Counted from the stretch's first letter, positions 18,520 to 27,546 are shown. The stretch is DNA of 64,000 bases from Arthrobacter sp. OAP107 (GCF_040546765.1 NZ_JBEPOK010000001.1:310001-374000); one strand, 5' to 3'. Numbers and translations: made by a program. The notes: generated by a model from the letters alone, not told the origin.

Positions 18520-21027
18520 TCAGCCGCGGAGGCGCTCCATGCCGGGATCGAACAGCGGCTCGGCGCTGACCGTGGCGAGGACGCGGCGGCCGAAGTACTC
18601 GATCTCCACGGCGTCACCCTCCGATACAGCGGCGGGCAGCCAGGCGTAGGCGATCGGCTTGCGGATCGAGTAGCCGTACGCCGCGCTGGTGACGTAGCCG
18701 GACGCTACCCCGCCCACGTACACGGGTTCCTTGCCCAGCACGATGGATGTGCCGTCGTCGATCGTCAGGCAGCGCAGCACCTTCTCCGCCGGCTGTTCCT
18801 TGAGCGCAACCAGGGCCTCGGCCCCCACGTAGCCTTCCTTGTCCTTCGCCACGGAGAAGCCCAGGCCGGACTGGTACGGGTGGTGCTCGGTGTTCATGTC
18901 CGTGCCCCAGAGCCGGTAGCCCTTCTCCAGGCGCAGGCTGTTGAAGGCGCCGCGGCCGGCGGCGATGATGCCGTGCTCCTGTCCGGCTTCGAAGAGCAGG
19001 TCCCAGAGCTTGAGGCCGTATTCGGCGGTGGTGTACAGCTCCCAGCCGAGTTCGCCCACGTAGGACAGCCGCATGGCCGTGACGGGGATGCCGCCCACCG
19101 AAATTTCCTTGGTGCGGAAGTACTTTAGGCCGTCGTTGGTGAGGTCGTCGGCGCTGACCTTGCCGATGACCTCGCGGGCGAGCGGGCCCCACAGGCCGAT
19201 GCAGCAGGTGCTGCCGGTGATGTCGGTGACGTGCACCCACTTCGCCGGGTCGGCGGCCGACTGCTTGCGGGCCTCGACGCGCAGGTAGTCGAAGTCCACG
19301 TTGCTGTTCACGCCGAGCTGGAAGTCTTCCTCCGCGAGCCGGGCGACGGTCACGTCACTGCGGATGCCGCCGTCGTGCTCCAGCAGCAGGCAGTAGGTCA
19401 CCGCGCCGGGCTTCTTGGCGATGTTTCCGGTGCTCAGGCGGTGCAGCAGCTCCTGTGCGCCGGGGCCGTTGACGGCCAGGCGCTTCAGCGGCGTCATGTC
19501 ATAAAGCGCGACGGCGGTACGCGTCTTCCACGCTTCGGCCGCCGAAATGGGGGAGGAGAACATGGCCGCCCAGGGTTCGCGTTCCGGGGCCTGCCACTCT
19601 GCCGGCAGTTCATCCAGCAGGGGGCGGTTTGCCTCGAACCAGTGCGGGCGCTCCCATGCGGCTGACTCGAGGAAGAAGGCACCGAGTTCCTTCTGGCGGA
19701 CGTTGAACGGGCTGACGCGCAGGTCCCGCGGGGATTCCTTGGGCTGCAGCGGGTGCAGGACATCGTAGATCTCCACGAAGTTCTGCTGCGAGGTCTCGCT
19801 GACGTAGTCGTCGCTGGTCTGCACCTTCTCGAAGCGGGTGAGCTCGGTGCCGTGCAGGTCGGTGCGGGAACGGCCCTCAGTGAGCAGCTCCGCCACAGCC
19901 TTGGCCACGCCTGCGGAATGTGTCACCCAAACGGCCTCGGCAACGAAGAAGCCGGAGAGCTCCGGGGCTTCGCCGATCAGCGGGCCGCCGTCGGGGGTGA
20001 ACGAGAAGATACCGTTGAAGCCGTCCTCGATCTGGGTGGCGTGCAGGGCGGGCAGCAGGTCCTGGCAGTCCTCCCACGCGGGCGCGAAGTCCTCTAGGGT
20101 GAAATCAAGTCGCGACGGCATCCGGTGGTCGGACATTTCCTCCGCGCCGACGCGGGGCAGCTGTTCCATGTCCACCGGCATCGGCCGGTGGGCGTAGCTG
20201 CCGATGCCGATCCGGTCGCCGTGCTCGCGGAAGTACAGGTCGCGGTCCTGGTAGCGCAGGATGGGCTTCTGGGCGCCATTGGGCAGGTCGTTCACGCCCT
20301 GGAGTTCAGGCAGCGGCGTGGTCTTGACGTACTGGTGGGCCAGCGGCAGCAGCGGTACCTCCAGGCCCACCATCTTGCCGAGCTCACGGCCCCAGAAACC
20401 GGCGCAGGAGACCACGATGTCGGCCGGAATCACGCCCGAGGAGGTCTCGACGCCGGTGACCTTGCCGTCCCACTGGGAAATGCCGGTGACGGTGGTGGAG
20501 CCGAGGAAGGTCACGCCGCGCTCCCGGGAGCGCTCAATCAGCAGCTGCACGGCACGGGCAGCCAGGGCCAGCCCGTCGGTGGGGATGAGCAGGCCGCCAA
20601 GGACCTCGCGGCCGCCGGTGAGCTTGCCGGTGTTCAGCAGCGGATAGATCTTTTCGCATTCATCGGCGTCGACGATCCGGCTTTCGACGCCCCAGGAGGT
20701 CATCACACCCATCTTGCGCTTGAGGTCGTTCAGGCGCTCGGGAGTGGTTGCCAGTTCCAGGCCGCCCACCTGGTTGAAGCAGGACTCGCCGTCCTTGCTC
20801 AGGGAAAGCAGCTTGTTCACCGTGTAGGTGGCAAATTCCGTCATGGTCCTGGACGGGTTGTTCTGGAACACCAGGCCGGGGGCGTGCGACGTGGAACCGC
20901 CGGCCAGCTCCAGTGGGCCCTGCTCGACGACGGTGATATTGTCCCAGCCGCGGCTGGCCAGCTCGTCCGCGAGGTTGGTGCCGACGATGCCGGCGCCGAT
21001 GATGACGACGCGTGGTGATGCGCTCAT
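18520..21027 (-). CDS. Dimethylglycine/sarcosine oxidase-type FAD-GcvT protein (paralogue 1)
   Basis: An 835-aa protein. The N-terminal DAO-type FAD domain has RVVIIGAGIVGTNLADELAS and the conserved SHAPG with H48, the residue that covalently holds FAD in this family. The C-terminal GcvT-like folate domains run from about residue 430 (RTAVALYDMTPLKRLAVNGP onward). The family oxidises N-methyl groups and passes the C1 unit to tetrahydrofolate. It is clearly paralogous along its whole length to the protein at 31867-34359. It is third in the operon ferredoxin-purU-DMGO, so it probably handles dimethylglycine or sarcosine. Confidence 0.9.
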   Translation of the reverse strand: MSASPRVVIIGAGIVGTNLADELASRGWDNITVVEQGPLELAGGSTSHAPGLVFQNNPSRTMTEFATYTVNKLLSLSKDGESCFNQVGGLELATTPERLNDLKRKMGVMTSWGVESRIVDADECEKIYPLLNTGKLTGGREVLGGLLIPTDGLALAARAVQLLIERSRERGVTFLGSTTVTGISQWDGKVTGVETSSGVIPADIVVSCAGFWGRELGKMVGLEVPLLPLAHQYVKTTPLPELQGVNDLPNGAQKPILRYQDRDLYFREHGDRIGIGSYAHRPMPVDMEQLPRVGAEEMSDHRMPSRLDFTLEDFAPAWEDCQDLLPALHATQIEDGFNGIFSFTPDGGPLIGEAPELSGFFVAEAVWVTHSAGVAKAVAELLTEGRSRTDLHGTELTRFEKVQTSDDYVSETSQQNFVEIYDVLHPLQPKESPRDLRVSPFNVRQKELGAFFLESAAWERPHWFEANRPLLDELPAEWQAPEREPWAAMFSSPISAAEAWKTRTAVALYDMTPLKRLAVNGPGAQELLHRLSTGNIAKKPGAVTYCLLLEHDGGIRSDVTVARLAEEDFQLGVNSNVDFDYLRVEARKQSAADPAKWVHVTDITGSTCCIGLWGPLAREVIGKVSADDLTNDGLKYFRTKEISVGGIPVTAMRLSYVGELGWELYTTAEYGLKLWDLLFEAGQEHGIIAAGRGAFNSLRLEKGYRLWGTDMNTEHHPYQSGLGFSVAKDKEGYVGAEALVALKEQPAEKVLRCLTIDDGTSIVLGKEPVYVGGVASGYVTSAAYGYSIRKPIAYAWLPAAVSEGDAVEIEYFGRRVLATVSAEPLFDPGMERLRG

Positions 21028-21062
21028 GGTGTGTGGTTCTCCTGGTTCGCGTTAGCGGAAAA

Positions 21063-22001
21063 TTAGCGGAATACGACCGTGCGGGTCTTGTTGAGCAGGA
21101 CGCGGTGCTGGCAGTGCCACTTCACCGCGCGGGAGAGCGCCTGGCTCTCCGCGTCCCGGCCCACCGTCACCAGCGCATCGGGGTCCTGGGCATGGTCCAC
21201 CCGGAAGACCTCCTGCTCGATGATGGGCCCCTCGTCGAGGTCCGCGGTGACGTAGTGGGCGGTGGCGCCCACGAGCTTGACCCCGCGGTCGTAGGCCTGG
21301 TGGTAGGGCTTCGCGCCCTTGAACCCGGGCAGGAACGAGTGGTGGATGTTGATGGCCCGTCCGCGCAGCTTCCTGCACAGATCGTCGGACAGCACCTGCA
21401 TGTAGCGGGCCAGCACCACCAGGTCGGCGTCGTATTCGGCCACCAGCTCGAGCAGCCGTGCCTCGGCCTCGGGCTTGGTGCCGGCCGTAACCGGCACATG
21501 GATGAAGGGCAGCCCGGCCGCCTCGGCCATGGGCCGCAGGTCCTCGTGGTTGGAAACCACGACGGCGATCTCCGCACCCAGGCTGCCCGCCCGCCACCGG
21601 AAGATGAGGTCGTTCAGGCAGTGGCCGAACTTCGACACCATGACCAGCAGCCGCTGGGGGCGCCCGTCGTGGATGCTGAAGTCCATGCCGAACTCGCTGG
21701 CGGTAGCTGCGAACTCGGAGCTGAGGCTTTCGGCGGTCTGGCCGGCTTCATCGCCGGTCTGGCCGTCGGCGCTCTGGGTGAACGCACCATGGGTGAACGC
21801 CGTGCGCAGGTAGAGCTTGCCGCTGACGTGGTCATCGAACTGCTGGTGCTCCACGATGTCGAAGCCGCGGTCGGCCAGGAACGTGGTGATGGCGCGGACT
21901 ATGCCCGGCCGCTCGGGACAGGCCAGGGTGAGGACAAACTCAGCGGTACGGGTCTTGGCACTGGCACCGGCTGCGGGCGCGCCTTCAAGGACTGTGGACA
22001 A
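21063..22001 (-). CDS. purU: Formyltetrahydrofolate deformylase (copy 1)
   Basis: A 312-aa protein. The N-terminal ACT domain (FVLTLACPERPGIVRAITTF) is followed by a formyltransferase-type domain with INIHHSFLPGFKGAKPYHQA and GATAHYVTADLDEGPIIEQ, which holds the Asn-His-Asp catalytic set. It hydrolyses 10-formyl-THF to formate and THF, draining folate-bound C1 units. An insert of about 25 residues rich in Thr, Gln and Ala follows the ACT region (TQSADGQTGDEAGQTAESLS) and is absent from copy 2. It lies between the dimethylglycine oxidase paralogue and a Rieske ferredoxin gene. Confidence 0.92.
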   Translation of the reverse strand: MSTVLEGAPAAGASAKTRTAEFVLTLACPERPGIVRAITTFLADRGFDIVEHQQFDDHVSGKLYLRTAFTHGAFTQSADGQTGDEAGQTAESLSSEFAATASEFGMDFSIHDGRPQRLLVMVSKFGHCLNDLIFRWRAGSLGAEIAVVVSNHEDLRPMAEAAGLPFIHVPVTAGTKPEAEARLLELVAEYDADLVVLARYMQVLSDDLCRKLRGRAINIHHSFLPGFKGAKPYHQAYDRGVKLVGATAHYVTADLDEGPIIEQEVFRVDHAQDPDALVTVGRDAESQALSRAVKWHCQHRVLLNKTRTVVFR

Positions 22002-22046
22002 GGTTTTCTCCTAGGGGTAGCAGCAGCGATGCAGTGGCAGGGCGGC

Positions 22047-22397
22047 TTAGACGTGGCCGTTTACGGTCAGCCCGGGGGGAAGGTTGGGTTCTTCTTTGGA
22101 CTCGATGACCATGATGTCGCCGTCCACAACGGTGACTTCGTGCGTGCGGACAGGGAGTTTGGCCGGCGGCGCATCAACCTGTCCGGTGCGGAGATTGAAC
22201 TTGGAAGCGTGCAGCGGGCACTCGACCTCGCAGCCTTCCACCCAGCCGTCGGTCAGCGAGGCGTCCTGGTGGGTGCAGGTGTCGTCAATGGCGAAGAGCT
22301 CGCCTTCCTCGGTGTGGAAGACGGCGATGGGCGGCGCGGTGTTCAGGCGCAGGGCTTCCCCTGGTGCCAGTTCGCTGAGCGGGCATGCCTTGTGCAT
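22047..22397 (-). CDS. Rieske-type [2Fe-2S] ferredoxin
   Basis: A protein of 116 aa from the ATG at 22397 with AGAGG upstream. Cluster motifs are DDTCTHQDASLTDG and ECPLHASKF. It resembles the small ferredoxins of three-component ring-hydroxylating oxygenases. With the divergent FAD reductase at 22646 and the oxygenase at 23896 it makes a complete NAD(P)H-reductase-ferredoxin-oxygenase chain. Only this one ferredoxin gene serves two oxygenase/reductase pairs in the window. Confidence 0.9.
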   Translation of the reverse strand: MHKACPLSELAPGEALRLNTAPPIAVFHTEEGELFAIDDTCTHQDASLTDGWVEGCEVECPLHASKFNLRTGQVDAPPAKLPVRTHEVTVVDGDIMVIESKEEPNLPPGLTVNGHV

Positions 22398-22460
22398 GGG
22401 GGGCCTCTTTTCTAGTTGGGAAGGTATGTAGGTCTTGCTGGCGGTCTGTTCCGTATAGTT

Positions 22461-22514
22461 CAACAGCCGTCGTAATATGCAACAGCGTGCTTTCGATCAC
22501 ACCGTTTTGTCAAG
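22461..22514 (-). promoter_or_regulatory. Shared betaine promoter/operator, copy A (ferredoxin-purU-DMGO operon)
   Basis: Read on the minus strand: TTGACA, 18 nt, CACGCT, then TGTTG-N14-TGTTG. The element is shared with the four other promoters at 22563, 37847, 42514 and 42592. TTGACA fits a -35 and CACGCT (A at 2, T at 6) a weak -10; the TGTTG repeats would overlap the transcription start. Binding by an IclR protein of the cluster is inferred. Confidence 0.75.
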
Positions 22515-22562
22515 GGGTAGGGGTCCGATTACGCGGCCGCCCTTTAATGAGTCGCCAAACCC

Positions 22563-22615
22563 TTGACAGTCACCGTGGCTTGGATCACGCTGTTGCATAT
22601 AGCGATTGTTGTTGC
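22563..22615 (+). promoter_or_regulatory. Shared betaine promoter/operator, copy B (ferredoxin reductase 1)
   Basis: TTGACA at 22563-22568, 17 nt, CACGCT, then TGTTG at 22591 and 22610 with exactly 14 nt between. The start codon of the reductase is 31 nt further on. It is divergent from copy A, with about 50 bp between the two elements. Confidence 0.75.
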
Positions 22616-22645
22616 GCTAAAAGCAATAGAAAGAGGGTGAAGAAA

Positions 22646-23842
22646 ATGCAGACGCTTGCGATCGTAGGTGCCTCGCTGGCCGGCCTTTCCGCCGCGCGGG
22701 CAGCCCGCGCCCAAGGCTTCACCGGACGTCTCGTCATCATCGGCGATGAAGAGCACCGTCCGTATGACAGGCCGCCGCTCTCCAAGGACTTCCTGCTTGG
22801 ATCCATTACGGCCGAGGACCTGTCCCTGGAAACCGAAACCGACGACCTCGGCGCCGAATGGCTGCTGGGTACGCGCGCCGTGTCCCTGGACGCTGATTCG
22901 AAAATCATCGGCCTGGCCAACGGTCAGGTTGTCCAGGCCGACGGCATCGTCATTGCCACCGGTGCACGGGCCCGCCAGCTCCCCCAACTCGCCGGCCTGA
23001 GCAACGTCTTCTCCCTGCGCACCCTCGCCGATGCGCAAAGCCTCGCGCCGGAACTGGTGCCGGGAAGCAAGATGGCCGTCATCGGGGCAGGCTTCGTCGG
23101 CGCCGAGGTTGCCTCCTCCGCCGCCTCCCGCGGCATGGACGTCACCCTGGTCGACACCAAGCCGGTGCCATTTGCAGCCCAGCTGGGCACGGAGATGGGC
23201 TCCGTGGTGGCCGGCCTCCACACCGCCAAGGGCGTCCGGCTCATCTCGTCGGCCGTTATTGAGGACTTCTACGCCGGCGAAGGAAACGTCACCGGACTCC
23301 GCCTGGCCGACGGAACGTTCGTGGCCGCTGACGTTGTGGTGGTGGGGATCGGTGCGGAGCCGAATGTTGAGTGGCTTGCCGGGTCGGGGGTGGAGGTCGA
23401 CGGCGGTGTGTTGTGTGATGCGATGGGTCGCACCAGTGTCCCGGGCATCGTGGCGGTGGGGGACTGCGCTGCCTGGTTCGACGCCGCTGTTGATAGGCAT
23501 CGCCGGGTGGAGCACTGGACCGGTGCGCTGGAGCGGGCGGCGCTGGCGGTGCGGGCCCTGCTGGACAGTGATTCCCCGGCCCAGCCGCTGAAGCCGCCGT
23601 ATTTCTGGTCGGACCAGCACGGGGTGAAGATCCAGTTCGCCGGCCACTCAGCCGGCTATGACCGCCTCGACGTCGAAGCGGGGGATGCTGCCGAGCACAG
23701 TCTGCTGGCCGTGTACTACCGGGAAGACGTTCCCGTTGCCGTGTTGGGCATGAACCAGCCGCGCCTGTTCACCAAGTGGCGGCGGAGCCTGGCGACGCCG
23801 GCGGCCCAACCCGCCCTCGCCGGTGCCGCCGCGGGACTGTAG
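22646..23842 (+). CDS. FAD-dependent ferredoxin reductase (copy 1)
   Basis: A 398-aa protein from the ATG at 22646. It has two dinucleotide-binding folds, MQTLAIVGASLAGLSAARAA for FAD and MAVIGAGFVGAEVASSAASR for NAD(P)H, plus the VAVGDCAAW FAD motif and a C-terminal reductase domain (KPPYFWSDQHGVKIQFAGHS). It is a BphA4-like reductase feeding electrons to the Rieske ferredoxin. A 327-bp internal stretch (23324-23650) is about 97% identical to the second copy while the rest of the gene is far more diverged, indicating gene conversion. Confidence 0.9.
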   Translation: MQTLAIVGASLAGLSAARAARAQGFTGRLVIIGDEEHRPYDRPPLSKDFLLGSITAEDLSLETETDDLGAEWLLGTRAVSLDADSKIIGLANGQVVQADGIVIATGARARQLPQLAGLSNVFSLRTLADAQSLAPELVPGSKMAVIGAGFVGAEVASSAASRGMDVTLVDTKPVPFAAQLGTEMGSVVAGLHTAKGVRLISSAVIEDFYAGEGNVTGLRLADGTFVAADVVVVGIGAEPNVEWLAGSGVEVDGGVLCDAMGRTSVPGIVAVGDCAAWFDAAVDRHRRVEHWTGALERAALAVRALLDSDSPAQPLKPPYFWSDQHGVKIQFAGHSAGYDRLDVEAGDAAEHSLLAVYYREDVPVAVLGMNQPRLFTKWRRSLATPAAQPALAGAAAGL

Positions 23843-23895
23843 TCCCCACCCTTCTGCATTTTTTGAGTTGTTTGTGTTTTTGATAGGAGAGCAAA

Positions 23896-25122
23896 TTGTC
23901 TGTTGAGGTATCCACTCCGAGCCTGATCCCGACGTTGGGCGGCCACCTGTATACGGATCCGGCGATTTTCCGGGCGGAGCAGGAGCGTATTTTTGAGCAG
24001 ATGTGGTTCTGCGCGATCCGGTCCTCGGACCTGGATAAGCCCGGGGCGTGGCAGACGGTGCAGGTGGGCCGGGAATCGGTGTTGATCTCGCGGACCCGCA
24101 AGGGTGAGATCCGGGCGTTTTACAATGTGTGCCGGCACCGTGGCGTGAAGTTGTGCATGGAGGAAAAGGGTGAAGCGGCCCGGAACTTCCAGTGCCCGTA
24201 CCACGCCTGGACGTATGACTTCGAGGGCAAGCTGATCGCTGCCCCGAACCTGACCAAGATGCCGGACATCGACCGGGACGAGTACGGCCTGTCCAAGGTC
24301 CACATCCGCGAGTACCTTGGCTATGTCTGGGTGTGCCTGGCCGAGGAGCCGCCCTCCTTCGAGGAGGATGTGATGGGCGCGATCGAGGAGCGCCTGGGCA
24401 ACGTGCACGCCATTGACGGGTACGACGTGGCGAACCTGTCCGTGGGCCGGCGGATCCGGTATGACGTGAAGGCGAACTGGAAGCTCATCATTGAGAACTT
24501 CATGGAGTGTTACCACTGCGCTACGATCCACCCGGAACTGACCGAGGTCCTGCCGGAGTTCGCTGACGGCCTGGCCGCGCAGTACTTTGTGGGCCACGGT
24601 GCGGAGTTCGGTGAGGACATCAAGGGCTTCACCGTGGACGGGTCCGAGGGTCTGGACGTCATTCCGGGCGTGGGCGAGGACCAGGACCGCCGGTACTACG
24701 CGATCACGATCAAGCCGACGGTGTTCGTGAACCTGGTCCCGGACCATGTGATCATCCACCGGATGTTCCCGATGTCCGCGGACCACACGATCGTTGAGTG
24801 CGACTGGCTGTATCTGCCTTCGGTCGTGGAGTCCGGCAAGGATGTCACGGCGTCGGTGGAGCTGTTCCACCGGGTGAACATGCAGGACTTCGACGCGTGC
24901 GAACGCTGCCAGCCGGGCATGGCCTCCAAGTCCTACGCCAAGGGCGGGGTCCTGGTCCCGTCCGAGCACCACATCGGTGCCTTCCACGACTGGGTCAACG
25001 AAAAGGTCGGCGACGTCAAGCTCACCGGCGAGGCCCTGCTCGGCCTCACCGCGGACACCCCGCCGCTGGAGGAACGCGCCGAAACCCTGCAACGCAAAGA
25101 AACTACTGCCCCGGCCTCCTAA
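23896..25122 (+). CDS. Rieske non-heme iron oxygenase, glycine betaine demethylase-like (copy 1)
   Basis: A 408-aa protein from a TTG start, with AGGAG 5 nt upstream. The Rieske centre is C79-R-H81 and C100-P-Y-H103; the mononuclear iron site is in ENFMECYHCATIHPEL (H207, H212). The architecture and neighbours (dimethylglycine oxidase, IclR, betaine transporters) point to O2-dependent demethylation of glycine betaine to dimethylglycine and formaldehyde, as by GbcA. It is nearly identical in DNA to 43972-45198, with about four differences seen by eye. Confidence 0.88.
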   Translation: MSVEVSTPSLIPTLGGHLYTDPAIFRAEQERIFEQMWFCAIRSSDLDKPGAWQTVQVGRESVLISRTRKGEIRAFYNVCRHRGVKLCMEEKGEAARNFQCPYHAWTYDFEGKLIAAPNLTKMPDIDRDEYGLSKVHIREYLGYVWVCLAEEPPSFEEDVMGAIEERLGNVHAIDGYDVANLSVGRRIRYDVKANWKLIIENFMECYHCATIHPELTEVLPEFADGLAAQYFVGHGAEFGEDIKGFTVDGSEGLDVIPGVGEDQDRRYYAITIKPTVFVNLVPDHVIIHRMFPMSADHTIVECDWLYLPSVVESGKDVTASVELFHRVNMQDFDACERCQPGMASKSYAKGGVLVPSEHHIGAFHDWVNEKVGDVKLTGEALLGLTADTPPLEERAETLQRKETTAPAS

Positions 25123-25135
25123 GGTTCCAATCCAC

Positions 25136-25177
25136 TGACTGGGCCTGCCGAAACCAAGGTTTCGGCAGGCTCAGTCA
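25136..25177 (+). terminator. Terminator after Rieske oxygenase copy 1
   Basis: A 20-bp stem with one mismatch: 25136-25155 (ending CTGCCGAAACC) pairs with 25158-25177. TTT follows. It lies between the oxygenase gene and the convergent IclR gene. Confidence 0.75.
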
Positions 25178-25192
25178 TTTAAGCGGCAACTG

Positions 25193-26014
25193 TCACCGGT
25201 GTGTGTAGCCCATCTTTGCGCTGATGGCCAGGCCGGCCTCCTGGAGTCCCTGGATCAGGCCCGGCGTATTTTCCGGGTCGAAGCGGAAGGCGGGGCCGGA
25301 GATGCTGACGGACCCGATGACCGTCCCGAAGTGGTTGTACACGGGCACCGCCACCGCGGTGAGCCCGATCTCGAATTCCTCGTGCACAAGGGCGTAACCG
25401 TCGCGGGAAACGTCGAGGAGCTGGTTTTCCAGGATCTCCCGGTCCGTGATGGTCCGCGGGGTGCGGGCCGGAAGGCCCACCTTGCCCAGGATCCGGGAGC
25501 GTTCCTCAACCGGCAGTGCTGCCAGCAGTACCTTGCCGCTGGAGGTGGCATGGAGGGGCGTCAGACTGCCCACCCAGTCGGACGTTGCCAGCGTTGACGG
25601 GCCCATGGCCTGGTCCACGTTCACCGCATAGTTTGAGCGTAGGACGGCGAGGTTGACGGTTTCCTTGTACTGGTCTGCGAGGCTTTCCAGGATGGGGCGT
25701 GCTTCGTGGACCAGGCTCAGCCGGCCGGGAATGGAACTGGCCAGCCGCAGGATGCCAAAGCCCAGCTGATACTTGCCACGGTCGTTGTTCTGCCGCACGA
25801 TCTCCCTGGACACCAGCGAGCCGAGGAGCCGCGAGACGGTGGACTTGTGGACGCCCATTTCGTCGGCGATTTCACTCACGCCAGCGTGTCCGTCCCGGGC
25901 GAGGATCTCCAGGATCTGCATGGCGCGGTCCACTGACTGGACGCCTCCGCCCTGGGCGTCCGGGTCCCTGCCAGTCCCTGGTTCATCTCTTGCAGCCATC
26001 AGTGGTGCTCCCAT
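25193..26014 (-). CDS. IclR-family regulator (copy 1)
   Basis: A 273-aa protein with an N-terminal winged HTH (GVSEIADEMGVHKSTVSRLL) and a C-terminal IclR effector domain (LTPLHATSSGKVLLAALPVE and a final GPAFRFDPE). It is convergent with the oxygenase gene. The paralogue at 46572-47387 occupies the same position beside oxygenase copy 2, separated from it only by a glycosyltransferase gene. Both are candidates to bind the five TGTTG-N14-TGTTG promoters. The effector is probably betaine or a demethylation product. Confidence 0.88.
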   Translation of the reverse strand: MGAPLMAARDEPGTGRDPDAQGGGVQSVDRAMQILEILARDGHAGVSEIADEMGVHKSTVSRLLGSLVSREIVRQNNDRGKYQLGFGILRLASSIPGRLSLVHEARPILESLADQYKETVNLAVLRSNYAVNVDQAMGPSTLATSDWVGSLTPLHATSSGKVLLAALPVEERSRILGKVGLPARTPRTITDREILENQLLDVSRDGYALVHEEFEIGLTAVAVPVYNHFGTVIGSVSISGPAFRFDPENTPGLIQGLQEAGLAISAKMGYTHR

Positions 26015-26098
26015 GTTGTCGCCGTGACCAGCGGTCAGGCCTGCACCATCGCGCTTACTTCACACGTCTGATCCTAGACCGCGGCGGACAACCGGGCG

Positions 26099-27373
26099 TC
26101 ATCTGACCAGCGGCGGCCGCAGCTCCGGGTGCCAGGGGAGCGCAAATGCCGGAACCGGCTCGCCCAGCTGAACGCCGCGCGACGGAACGGCCATGACGCC
26201 GTCGGCGTTGGCCAGTCCGCGCATCATTCCGGGCCCGGTGTAGTGGACGGGAGCCGCCAAGCCGTTGACCCAACGGAACGGCATGAGCCGGGTGGACGCG
26301 CGGTGGGCGTCGATGGTGGTGCCGCACGGCACCCGGTTGATGCCGGGCAGCGGCTGGTGGCCGAGCGCGGCCAGCAGCGGGCCGCCAACCGTGAAGAGTG
26401 CCATGAGGGCGGCGAGCGGATTGCCGGGAAGTCCGACGACGAACCGGCCGTTGGGCAGTTTGCCCAAGGCGGCGGGGTGGCCGGGCCGCATGGCGATGCC
26501 GTCGATGAGGAGCCGCCCGCCGAGCGCCAGCACGGCATTTCGGAAGTGGTCCGCGCCGGAGCGTCCTGTGCCGCCGGTGGTCACGATGACGTCGGGCCAT
26601 TGCCCCATCGGCGCCTCGGAGGCGCCCAGGGCCGTGAGCCATTCCTCGTAGGAGTCCCCGATCCGGACCAGCGGCCCCGGAACACCGCCAAGCATCTGGA
26701 TGACGGTGCCGAGCTGGGGGCCGAATGCATCCCGGACCTGTCCCGGTGCCGGCGTGCTGCCCGTGACCACCTCTGAACCGGTGACCAGCATTTTCACCAG
26801 TGGCTTGCCGCGGACCGTCAACCGGTCGAACCCGGCGACGGCGGCCAGCGCGATATGCGCAGGGTTCAGGGTTGTCCCGGCGGGGACCAGCACCTCGCCG
26901 GCTGCCGCTTCCTCGCCCGACTTGCGGATGTGCTGGCCCGGGCGGGGTTCGCCGGGGGATGCCGCCTCACCCACGAACAACACGGTCCGGCCGTCAGCCT
27001 GCGGGGCAACGCGTCCGCTCTCAACGCGGAGCACCGCCTGGGCGCCCGGAGGGATGACGCCGCCGGTGACCACGGGGCTGGCCTCTCCGCTGCGGAGCGG
27101 GGCCCCCGGTTCCGTCAGTACCCAGGGCCCGTCGCCACTGACCGTCCAGCCATCCATGGCGGACGAGGCGTAATGGGGCATCTCCTGAAGCGCGACGACG
27201 TCCCCGGCAAGGGTTCTTCCGTTCGCCTCCCGGAGCGGGACATGCTCCGGTCCAAGGGCGCTGGCGCAGTCAAAGGCCAGACGCCGTGCTTCCGCCCAGG
27301 TGTGCTCGCCGTGGGCGGCGGGGCCGCCGGCTGTGCCCGGACTCTCGATGGTTCGAAGGGCTGGAGCTGTCAC
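26099..27373 (-). CDS. moeA: Molybdopterin molybdenumtransferase MoeA
   Basis: A 424-aa protein with the MoeA domain order: N-terminal linker region (ASSAMDGWTVSG), the MoCF-binding domain (VIVTTGGTGRSGADHFRNAV and FVVGLPGNPLAALMALFTVG), and the C-terminal beta barrel. It inserts molybdenum into adenylylated molybdopterin. Placed downstream of the molybdopterin oxidoreductase gene, it likely serves that enzyme. Its leader carries the structured element at 27407-27482 and a GntR-type operator at about 27547-27568. The motif is GGTGR rather than the commoner GGVS. Confidence 0.88.
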   Translation of the reverse strand: MTAPALRTIESPGTAGGPAAHGEHTWAEARRLAFDCASALGPEHVPLREANGRTLAGDVVALQEMPHYASSAMDGWTVSGDGPWVLTEPGAPLRSGEASPVVTGGVIPPGAQAVLRVESGRVAPQADGRTVLFVGEAASPGEPRPGQHIRKSGEEAAAGEVLVPAGTTLNPAHIALAAVAGFDRLTVRGKPLVKMLVTGSEVVTGSTPAPGQVRDAFGPQLGTVIQMLGGVPGPLVRIGDSYEEWLTALGASEAPMGQWPDVIVTTGGTGRSGADHFRNAVLALGGRLLIDGIAMRPGHPAALGKLPNGRFVVGLPGNPLAALMALFTVGGPLLAALGHQPLPGINRVPCGTTIDAHRASTRLMPFRWVNGLAAPVHYTGPGMMRGLANADGVMAVPSRGVQLGEPVPAFALPWHPELRPPLVR

Positions 27374-27406
27374 GGGTTGTTCCCTCGTTGGATGGTTGGC
27401 AGGTGT

Positions 27407-27482
27407 CGTTTCCCGAAAGCGGTGCTCCGGCGCTTACCTCCCCAGGTATTTCAGGCCTCCGAAACACCGTTTACGGGAAACG
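27407..27482 (-). ncRNA. Structured leader RNA of moeA (candidate molybdenum-cofactor riboswitch)
   Basis: Three nested helices: a perfect 9-bp outer stem (CGTTTCCCG and CGGGAAACG at the two ends), an inner 5-bp stem (27420-27424 with 27465-27469) and an apical TACCT/AGGTA hairpin with a 4-nt loop (27435-27448), joined by internal loops with matching CTCC motifs. It lies 33 nt upstream of the moeA start. The placement fits a Moco-type riboswitch; I cannot confirm the consensus, and a terminator for the upstream gene is the alternative. Confidence 0.5.
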
Positions 27483-27546
27483 AAACTGCTCTACGTCCTT
27501 GACGGTCCGGGCTCCCACCCGGACCGCCTTGCGCCCTGATATTCCA

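Noticed and set aside
23716..25092. Long minus-strand frame opposite the Rieske oxygenase, repeated at 43675-45168
   Set aside because: Its conservation simply follows the near-identical oxygenase copies; the sense frame carries the cluster and iron ligands.
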